DNA of 64,000 nucleotides from Micromussa lordhowensis (Eukaryota; Cnidaria; Anthozoa; Scleractinia; Lobophylliidae): NCBI GenBank assembly GCA_964020085.1, contig OZ026609.1, positions 277,201 to 341,200 of the forward strand, read 5' to 3'. Shown piece by piece: positions 11,987 to 21,609 of this stretch (position 1 is its first letter; each line of letters starts with the position of its first letter). The notes under the pieces were generated by a model. It saw only the letters and a program-made list of their open reading frames with translations, ran no database searches and was not told where the DNA came from. The position numbers and the translations under genes were made by a program.

Positions 11987-12735
11987 ATGGACCAGAAGTT
12001 CATTTTTGTGTCTATGATGCTCTTCATACTTCCTATCACTACAGCATTGGGTAAGAATTCTTTTAATGAGTTTAATTTCGTCGAGATAAAGTTTTTGGAG
12101 GCGGGGATACTTTAATGTGTGAAAAAGAACGGGAAAAGGCAATGCAACTACGAAAGTACGAAAAGAGTATAATTAAATGAAAATGGCACGATAAATTATC
12201 ATTAATTACTGATAATGTAGTTTTCAGTTACTACTTCAGTCTCTCATATACTTTCTATTTTCTTGGCTATTCAGATCCCTGGGTCAAAGCGAATGTCAAT
12301 CCTGTATGTTTTGGTGCAAGGAGTAACCAGTACGGCAGTTTCCACGTCCCTTACGGTGGAAAGATAACCGCAGTAAAATTGATCTATCTAAGTGGTTACG
12401 TGACCTGCTCTGGCCAAATTTCCCACTGGTCTTTCTGGGGCTGTGGTAACCATCCTTCTCTAAAACATCACGTCAGTCTTGCCTTAACAACATCAAGCAA
12501 TGCCCTCCTTATGCCGCCAAGCCAGTTTTTCACGCTTTCTGGGGCTGCTGGAAGGTGGTCTCAGTTACCCGGATATAACTCGTTTTCTCCTGAGATTATC
12601 CTGCCGCGTTTTTATCCTTACTCGGTGGGCGCGGGCCAAGAGTTGCGACTGTGGTATGGTGAAGATTTGGTGGGCTATACTGAAGGCGATAATGCGGGAT
12701 GGGTCTGCTGTCATGTTTACGTTCTCTACGTCTGA
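11987..12735 (+). CDS. Secreted WYGEDL-family protein, copy C
   Basis: Exons 11987-12050 and 12275-12735 join in phase 1 to give 174 residues. Exon 1 encodes a signal peptide (MDQKFIFVSMMLFILPITTA) followed by a donor gtaaga. Exon 2 carries PVCFGARSNQYGSFHVP, HWSFWGCG, PGYNSFSPEIIL, LRLWYGEDL and HVYVLYV. It is the most diverged copy, with an extra cysteine next to the last conserved one (WVCCHV), perhaps a free or intermolecular thiol. A splice acceptor (ttatctgtag) lies 23 bases before the ATG, as in copy B, so a non-coding first exon is likely. AATAAA lies at 13015-13020. Predicted extracellular; function unknown. Confidence 0.87.
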
Positions 12736-14089
12736 TAACAGTCGTGAGAAGTTTCATTTACAACTTGCAGGCAGATTTTCTGAAGTGATTCATTTTTTTT
12801 CGCTTTATAGTTGCCAAACTTAAGGCTGCAATTAATTCTAGTCGCATTTAGTATTCTAGATATTCCTCTACGTCGTTGGGGGAAAATAAGAAGAAAGGAG
12901 ATAAGTAATGTAGAAAGCTGTAAAACTACTGTGTCTGAACTGTGATTAAATGGCAATATTATTGTACACCATAGAGCACATGAAAAGGGGTTTTGCTTTA
13001 ATTTGAGCAGCTGAAATAAAAAGAATGCATTAAATATAAGTGTTGTTTGTTTTTCCTAAACTGCACGCATGCTTTTGCAAGCCATGAAACAGGCCGTCTC
13101 CACGCCTCCGCAGCCGTTACTTCCGAGTGGTCACACGGGAGAATGGAATCAACAAAATCAAGGATCTATTTTCTCCTGGCAATCTCGATACATAGTTTCA
13201 AGAGAGGATATGTCCACAAGATGCTCAATTTTTTTTGAAGAAAGATACTAAAAGCTGCTCAGAAAGTTGCTCTAAAAGTTGCTACAATGTTGCTCAAAAC
13301 GTTGTGTAAAAGTTCTTAGAAAGTTCTTCATAACTTGCTCAAAAAAGCTGCTTCCCTGCCATGTTGATGCTATTTTATCACAACTGTTGTTTCTTGCCAG
13401 AGTATATGAGTAGAAAAATCGTTTTATAACTTTTGACACTAAAAGATACGGTATCTTTCACATGTGAAGATGTCGATGACTGGTCCCTTTCACACACATG
13501 TGAACCGAATTTTGTGTTTTTGATTTCGTGGAAGCTGTGAAATTTAGAGATTCGGGCGAAGTTTCGGATTGCGTTCACATGTGAACCGTGCGGAGATTGG
13601 GCGATTTCGGACGCGCAAGAATAACTGCCAACCAGGGGAGGAATTAGTAAAGATTTCTCCGGTCAAAAAAAACCTTTGTGGGAGAGGGAGGGGAGCGCGA
13701 GTGAAAAGCATTTGAAAACAAATTCGGCCAAGTTGACTTAATTTTGTGTTTTTGGTTTCGTGGAAGCTGTGAAATTTAGAGATTCGGGCGAAGTTTCGGA
13801 TTGCGTTCACAAAGATCAGTTTGGGCAAAGAGTTGCCTTCTTGTCAATATTATATGCAAGCCAGAAAAACTTTTGCACAGCGCGTAAAGGCCTAGGTACA
13901 GGTACGAGTTTAGAGGTTTTCCCTGTAAGCTCGCGACTGATGACAACATGAGGCGAAGGTAAACTGTTCATTCTTTTCATACCTCAGTTACTCAACAAGA
14001 CTGTGAGCGCCATCTGGTAAAAGACCGTACTTTTTGTGGGTGTGGTGAGTACCTCGGTGCCCCAGCCCGTCACCCCTCCTACTGGCTTT
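12736..14089. other. Spacer between the array and RBSN
   Basis: No gene seen. It contains the 3' UTR of copy C and a 72-bp direct repeat at 13508-13579 and 13740-13811, sharing ggaagctgtgaaatttagag and neighbouring bases with very few differences. Confidence 0.6.
13508..13811 (+). repeat. 72-bp direct repeat, two copies 232 bp apart
   Basis: Copies at 13508-13579 and 13740-13811 both begin aattttgtgtttttg and end ggattgcgttcaca. One difference is visible in the first 20 bases. The DNA between them has no gene. This is probably a local duplication or the two ends of a small element. Confidence 0.8.
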
Positions 14090-14217
14090 CCCAGAATGCC
14101 CCATGGTATGAATAAGCAAAACCAATATGGCGGCAGATGTTATGTTTACGAGTTGATTATATATAAAAAAAGAAGAAAACAATCTTAACAACTCATCGGT
14201 TGGCACACACGTGAAAA
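14090..14217 (+). promoter_or_regulatory. RBSN core promoter with YY1-type site
   Basis: Just upstream of the RBSN start lies caatatggcggc (14123-14134), matching the AANATGGCGGC consensus of YY1 sites found in housekeeping promoters. A CCAAT-like accaat overlaps it. The start codon context is gtgaaaaATG. Promoter function is inferred. Confidence 0.5.
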
Positions 14218-16917
14218 ATGGAGAGCGACGATATCAAGGAAGGCTTTATTTGTCCAATGTGCATGAAGGATTTGGGAAATGCTTCAGTTTTGCAAAAGCA
14301 TTTTGAGGAGATTCATTCGGACGATAAAGACACTCTACGTCAAATACGTGGGATGTTTGGGAAGGCCAAGAGAAAGATTATGGATAAAATCGAGAGTTCT
14401 GAGGCAGATGGCGCAATCGGCGAGACTGTAGACGGTGCTATTGAAGGACCTGTAAACAGAGGAGTAGACCCGTTTCTTTGGGATCATCAAGAATTTGGTG
14501 AGAAAACTGGGAATTCGTTTGCACATTAAGCTTATAGAAGCTTATGCATAATATAAGCTTTATTGCAGCTTACTTGCATATATATTCATACTGTTAGACT
14601 GGCTCTCTGTTTCTGAGGTGCAGTTTTTATTGAGGTTCTACTTGTCGCTTATCGTGAACGAATTTTCGCGCAGTTGTGCATTGAAGTCGATTTGCCTTTC
14701 TTGAATGCCAGCTTAATTTATTTCAATAAGCTCATATATGAATTAAACTTAAAACTAGACGTATGAAATTTTTGTTACTGGTCAGGATAATGTGTAGCTG
14801 TCATAATTTGACTTTCTGATTGAAGGAATAGCTTCATAGTTTCTACCCTATTAAAAAACAGGCCGAATTCAGTTTTTCACTAGTTAGTAGTCTACTCAGC
14901 TGTCGTACTACATGTACATGTCTAACCTCGTTTGATCATGTAAGGTAAAACCATTGTTTGGTTGTACATATATATGAAGACATTTAATGGGTGTCACATG
15001 ATGTAATAAGACTGACAGAATAATTTATTTTCTCTCATGATCAGGGGCGTCAAGGAGCAGATTTAGGGAATTCAGGGATAGGAGAGATGCAGAAATTGAT
15101 AGATTTGTGGTAGAAACCAATAAGATCCTGATAAGGCTGGAAAAGGTAGGTGTGTTACAGTGCACATGTAGAACAATCAATGATCACTGAAGTTTGCAAG
15201 ATAAGCTAACACAGTTTGTAACCTTAGCTTTTCATCAGTATACCAGTGTTTGGTGAATTGTCCAGTTTCTGTTTGTAATTTTTAGTCTGTATCTCAAGCA
15301 GCAAGTTGATGTAGTCAAAATAAATATCATTATGTCGGCAACATCCAGAGGACATCACGCCAATTCTGAAACATTAAAATGCCACTTAGTATTTTCACCA
15401 CAATTGCTACTAATCTCACAATCTGATTGGCTAATTTGCCATTCCAGCCCGGACAATGCTGCTCACATCAATGTGTCACGCAATGCCTTTGTCAGCTCAC
15501 GCTCTGAAAAACATTTTCTTTGACGTTGAATATCATTGTTGATAAGAGTACAGACCACACTAAACCACATTTGATTTGTTAAATATATACAGTAGTTGTT
15601 GTAAGGCAGTTCTTGTAAGGCAGTTCTTGTTGCATTTTGAGAAATAATTTATTTGCCCTGGTACAGGTTGCAGACAGCGGTTGATCAAAAATTAAAAGTT
15701 TTCTGCTAAAGCTTTGCTAACTATTTTTTTGTTAACAACCATTTTATGTTGTTGACAACTTATTTCTTCAGCTATTAAGATCAGGAGCTCATGCTTTGGA
15801 TTCATCTCCATTACTTGCTAGAACAGGGCGAAAAAGTGAGTATGGAATAAATATACCATCTCAAGTAAATGAAATATTGTACCACAAGAGACCGTTTTGC
15901 AAATGAACATATGAATGATTATATATTTGAACTGGGAGAAAGATATGAAGACATGATTGAAAAGACCGTTTTATTGTATAATGATCAGGAGATTATTGTT
16001 TGCAAATAAAGTGAAAAAATTTGTTTAAACAACAAGTGTAGAAAGTTAGTCACTTGAACACAATCAATACATGTACATGATGTCAGGGCTTTCACTAAAA
16101 TGAATCTAATTGTTTTGCAGCTCTAGAGAGAAGTCTGGTTCCATGGATAGCAGATAGTGAAGTGAAGTTTTGTCCGATTTGTAAAAAGCAGTTTAATGTC
16201 GCTCGACGTAGGCACCATTGCAGACTGTGTGGAGGAATAATGTGTGCAAAGTGCTCTGCATTTGTGTCGGTCTCTTTTTCAAGTAAGAGCCATGTGTGAC
16301 ATGTACCTTATTAAGCAACAAATTTACACATACCCGGTGTGTAATCATACAATTAAATGCAAGTCTATTAGTTTGTGGGAGATGAGGTTGGACTTAAAGG
16401 TGTTATGAACTATCACCAGACTAAACTGTCACCTGCCAAAATGCTAAATTTTCCCAACAACTGTCTGATCACAAGTTGTCATTGAGCTCCTTTTAAAAAT
16501 GACTTTAGGATGCATCAATGAAGTGAGAAAGTGACATAAAAAGCTAGTCTCATTCCTGCATGTCAGTCTTTTATGGACTTGATTTTCATGCCAACAGTTT
16601 ATTCTTTGCATAGAAACTTTGAAATTGTCCTATTTTACAGTCACTTTGCTAAAACTGGACCAGGCTGGCTCACACAGTCTTCCTAGGAAGTCAAAAAGTC
16701 ATTCAAAAGATGATACTGATGAAGCTGGGATTCGTGCTTGTCAGGCCTGTATAGATTGTTTAGAAAGGTATGACATTAAGTCCAATGAGGTGGGTAGGAT
16801 AATCATCAGCGACACAATTTTATTAATAATAATTAACAATTATTCCACGAGCGCGAATTGGATATGAGATGATAGATAGACTATAGGCTATAATCATCTC
16901 ATATCCAACAAGCACGA

Positions 16918-16950
<33 letters not shown>

Positions 16951-17038
16951 AAAATAAAGAGCTAGACTACAATTAAAACAAAAAGGCCCAAAAAATCACA
17001 GATACGCACGCCATTTTTGTAGATCATGGTATAATTAA

Positions 17039-17093
<55 letters not shown>

Positions 17094-17094
17094 C

Positions 17095-17125
<31 letters not shown>

Positions 17126-17138
17126 TCAACAAGCGCGA

Positions 17139-17171
<33 letters not shown>

Positions 17172-17296
17172 AATATAGAAAACTACACTACAATAAAAAC
17201 AAAAAAAGCCCAAAAAATCACGCATACGCTCCCCATTTTTGTAGATCATGGTATAATGGCTCATATACCATGATGGCTAAGCCAATGAAAACTCTC

Positions 17297-17330
<34 letters not shown>

Positions 17331-17370
17331 TGGCTCATATACCATGATGGCTAAGCCAATGAAAAGTCTC

Positions 17371-17404
<34 letters not shown>

Positions 17405-20400
17405 TGATTATTATTTTGTTGATTTTGGCTAGTCTGCTAGAGATGCATTGTACAGTAGGTATGATTTTGACAGTGACAGTGTTTTTTATGTCTACTTTGG
17501 TTCATAATATTGTACTCATGTAGATATGATAGACAAGAAAAGGAAAAGAAAACCAAGCCACCAGTTGTTCAGCTGTACGAGGTAATAACTAATTTAAAAA
17601 ATCTTGATTATCCCTTATATCAACAATGGAATATTTAAGAAATAGAAAACAAGAATGGTGTTTCTCTCGAGCTACATGTATAGAAACACGAGTGAAAGTT
17701 TGGGAGAATGAGAAACTTTCATGAGTGTTTCTATAACTCGATAGAAACACCGTCTGTTTAGAGGGTGCAGCCCGAGTCAACTGTCACGGATAGAAATGAA
17801 GAGCGTATAATCTTTTGTAATTGTTTTAGTATTAATCTACTAGTCGTTCAAAACTTTAACTAAATCCTCTTCACAGACACTTTGAAAATGCAAAGAAGCG
17901 GCTTCCAGCACACACTGCTACACTACTCACTATCTACAGTGTAACCAATCAGGGAATGGCATTTGTGATAGAATGCTAGTAGATTTATACTAAAACTCAA
18001 TAGAAATACAGAGAACATGTTTTTTTGTTTCTTTTAGAAAATGCTGGACAAACGAAAGAAAAACAACTTGTTTACTTTGATCAACCAACTGTAAATTCTC
18101 TTTGCTTGCACCATCATTGTGTCTTGTGCTAGTTCTGTGTTTCTGTCAAGATGTAGAAACATGATTTAAACCATTCAGCATGTATATTTTCTTTGGACTA
18201 CTTTCTAAGAAATATTATTACATATATTTTAGTATATGTCAGAGGTTAATTAATAACTATGAAATTATTTACCAACAACTGCAGAATTGTTTTTGACATG
18301 AATTTTGTGGCCTTTTATTAGGTATCTTTGATAAATGATACTGAAACAAATATCTGGGGTTACAGGTATCGCCATGGCCTTCTGACATTTGGGAGCAAAT
18401 ACATTTGTCAGTCGTCAGTAATTATTTAAATTTGAGAACATTTTCCCAGAGGCAAGATATTGCAAGTATTAAAATTTCTTTAATATATATTGTGATGTTG
18501 TGTATTGATTTTTTTTTATGCACTGGTCGATTCTTTTACAGAAAATGAAGAGCTGTATGGCCGAGGCAGAATCTTTGCAACCTGTTTATACCAAAATGGC
18601 TGATTCAATTAAGTAAGAATTTATTGTAATTATTCAACTGGTTATTGATGATTTAGAGCAACAAATATTAATCAATTATTAGACTCATAGATTTAAAGTT
18701 AGCGCAGACATTTTACCGAATTTCATTTTTTTTTTTGTTACATGTAACGTTTACTATTTTTTGATAAGTTATGTTATTAACTGCGCGGCCATGGGCCGAG
18801 CGCGGTTTGTGGTTTCGCTGTGGTTTATGTTTTGTCTTGCCGGAGACCAGACCCAAACTTCCACTCGGCCACTTTGAATCATGCAAACTGTGATGTTTAT
18901 TCGCCAAAAGCTGTTGGAACATTAATACACAGATATTGTCATAAGCCATGGAATTCGCTGACGTTGCAACTCTCACTTTGACTACGTGACAAATAAGATC
19001 GTGTTTACTTTGCAAGTTATTTCCCCAGAAGCGACGGTCATTAATTTATTTGCAATTTTGCGAGTATTTCTTGTGGGTTTAGGTAAATAATTAAAGTGAA
19101 TTCTTTTGCTATGCTGAGGAAAACAAGAGCTAGCGTTTATGTCAATAAACACAATCGTTCCAAAATTAGCCCTGGATAGCGTAAACCTCCGATTGTGTGA
19201 CTGGCGTGACTTCTATACTTATCCTTTACTCATAGCACAAGCAAAATATATTTTGACTTTTAAGGAAGAAAGCTGTTTAGTAATAGCGTAATTAATAGCG
19301 TGATACTCGTTTCCTTTTGATATCATTCATAAGCATTTCCTGAGCGAGCTTCGCCATTACATCATAATAGATGAGCGACAATTAGGTGATGTGGTGTCTA
19401 CAGTAATCAGTGAATCATCAAGGACTGCTTTGGAATGTGCACTGCGTTGCGACTGTGGTGCTAAGAAAACAGTTAAACTATAAACGCGTGGTTATAAGAT
19501 CTAAAAGATCTTCTTGTTTTAAATTATATTCCTACAGTTTAGGTGATATCCAGTATGATTTAGAAGAAGCTGCCAACGTCCGTGCTAAATTAGTGAAGAT
19601 GTATGAATCAGTTGACATTATAAGGTAAATGAAATAATTTTCAAAAAAATCTTTTACATTTAAGTTGTCTAGTTTAATTAAAATTGTACAATTTACTCCT
19701 AAGCCTCATTTAGTATCAAGTAGATTTTCCTGTTAATGTATTTGAAAGGCTGTTAAGCAAACCTTTCTTCTCATCAAGTGTCAAACCATCTTGTTTGATA
19801 GTGACATCAACATTAACACAAAGTATGTTGATTTCATTGCGTGTTTTCAGAGTTCTTTTGTTCACCATGATGTTTGAGTTGCAGGGATTTTATTAAGGGT
19901 TGGGCAAATTCACTGGCTGTGAGGATGATGTTGTCCACCTAGTTTGACTATCTAGTGGAAAGTTTTTCTTATAAAGAAGTTCAGTTCAAGTAGTTTTGCC
20001 TGCCTGTGAAATCCGGTTGCCACCCTCCTGAAACGTCAATGAAACCCCTGGAAGTGGTGACTAGAACAAGCTAATCAGACTTACTGATACTGACTATTTT
20101 ACATTTGTACTGATCATATGACTTGAATTTATTATCTGCAGTAAAAAGATAGCAGCATTAGGCACTCAGGCTGAGAAACAACCAAGTCCTCACACATTAA
20201 AACTACAGAAGGGTATCAGGGCTTATGCTACAGGATACTTGCAGGAGAACATGTTCACTCTTCCAAATTTACCACCAGTTGACAAAATCAACAAACTTCA
20301 AGAAGAAAGAGCAAAATCACTGGCTAGGAAAGCAGCTGAGGAGAAGGCGCAAAGAGAACGAGCCATGCAAGATAGACTACAAGCTGCAAAGCTAAAACAA

Positions 20401-20676
20401 CAACAAAAACGTGGAAGTGGAGATTTGAACAGAAATGATCCTTCACGCAAAGGAAAGACTTCTCAGCAGACTTCAGAGTCTGTTGTAGGAAATGGCTGGG
20501 GCCCAGTGCCTATTTCACAAGGCTCTTCCCCAGACCCCATGCTACAGCAAATAGACATTATTAAAGGTTATATAACACAAGCCAAACAGCAGAGGAAGTT
20601 TGATGAAGTTGAAATGCTTGAAAGAAACTTAATGGAACTTGAAGAAGAATACATGAGGCAGCATCGGGGAATATAG
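14218..20676 (+). CDS. RBSN: Rabenosyn-5 (FYVE-finger endosomal Rab effector)
   Basis: Nine exons (14218-14497, 15045-15145, 15772-15835, 16121-16282, 16641-16767, 17524-17581, 18542-18612, 19538-19624, 20142-20676) close in phase to 494 residues. Domains: an N-terminal C2H2 finger (CPMCMKDLGNASVLQKHF), the helical segment DRRDAEIDRFVVETNK, a FYVE finger in exon 4 and part of exon 5 (FCPICKKQF, RRRHHCRLCGG, ACQACIDCLER) that should bind PI3P, a coiled segment, and a C-terminal Rab-binding helical hairpin (DPMLQQIDIIKGYITQAK). In animals it links Rab5 and Rab4 with VPS45 on early endosomes. Human rabenosyn is 784 residues; this protein stops at one hairpin, and I see no NPF motifs for EHD binding and no second Rab-binding hairpin. 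A longer alternative 3' end is possible. A candidate AATAAA lies at 21069-21074. Confidence 0.95.
16834..17256. repeat. Tandem pair of ~200-bp palindromic units in RBSN intron 5
   Basis: Two units, 16834-17035 and 17036-17256, each begin with an inverted repeat (aacaattattcca ... tggaataattgtt) around a loop rich in gatgatagata/atcatctcatat. Each continues with the same tail (acgcccccaaa, ccatttttgtagatcatgg). A related palindrome is at 49838-49940. This is a common cnidarian-type miniature element. Confidence 0.75.
17255..17400 (+). repeat. 73-bp tandem duplication
   Basis: The unit starting aatggctcatataccatgat is present at 17255-17327 and again at 17328-17400 with one visible base difference (actctcg against gtctcg). 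It lies in RBSN intron 5. Confidence 0.85.
17650..17760. repeat. Imperfect hairpin in RBSN intron 6
   Basis: tatagaaacac and gagtgaaagtttgggag are mirrored by gaaactttcatgagtgtttc and tatagaaacacc-like arms around 17710. This is a palindromic miniature-element remnant. Confidence 0.5.
18775..19060. repeat. Dispersed repeat, related to 49050-49600
   Basis: The block gcggccatgggccgagcgcg occurs at about 18784 and again at about 49058. Later segments are also shared (ggaattcgctgacg against ggaatacgctgacgg; taagatcgtgt in both; ccagaagc in both). It lies in RBSN intron 7. This is an old non-autonomous element family with no coding capacity that I can identify. Confidence 0.6.
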
Positions 20677-21609
20677 CGAATTAGCTGAATTGTTTATAGG
20701 TTTTTTTTGCATACAATCATTTTTATATTGGATAGACAAATGTGTTTTATACTAGCAGGGGTGAATATAGTACTTTTTTAATAACTGAATTTGATAACAT
20801 CCCAATGGGACAAAAAATGTTATCCCTGGCAACAACTTCATTGTATATGCACTTCAAGTAATAATTCACTGAATGATTGTAAAAAAAAAACCCAAACACA
20901 CAATGCTGGCTTATGATTGCAGTCATATTCAGAGCCTAATGAATATATGATTTGCATGATGGCTTCATTTGACTACAACTACGGTACCAGAATCCTTCAC
21001 TTTTTCTGTTTCTTATGCTAATTAGGGCAATTGTTATTTGAACCTGACTGAGAATTCAAAATTTAAATAATAAAGAAAAAACGAAAGGAATTCTGGTTGT
21101 TGTAGTTTAATGATGACAACATGCAAATCTGCTGTTGGAGTAAATACACATTTTTGACATGCATGCTTGTATTTATAAATTATATTGGAGCTCGTCTGTC
21201 TAGCGAGCATGACAAGTACAGTTTGAGCTCCAATAGATTCAAACCTTGACTTTCTGCAAATCAAGGACAATCATCCAGGGTAGATTACTGATGGAGCTTG
21301 ATATGGATCTCACGTAAGATGAACATGAATATTTGAGCTTCCATGTAGCTGCCCAGAAAGTAAAATTGATCAAATAAATGTCATTTGAAAAAAAAGTCAT
21401 AAGAAATAAATGATATTCTAAGCAATGACAAATCAGGGTCTTGAGCTGCTTCCATGTGTCATTTGATGTGGCTGAAAATAGCAGACATCTCGAGAGTCTA
21501 GAAATAAATTTATTGTACAAAGGGACATTGTTTTCAAAGCCACCATGCTCAACTTGTTACTTATTAAATTGAAAAGCAGTCCATCCTGTCATAACAGGTT
21601 TATGTAAAG

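Noticed and set aside
16834..17400. CRISPR-like or tandem regular repeats
   Set aside because: Units are only two per type, palindromic or adjacent without spacers, in a eukaryotic intron.
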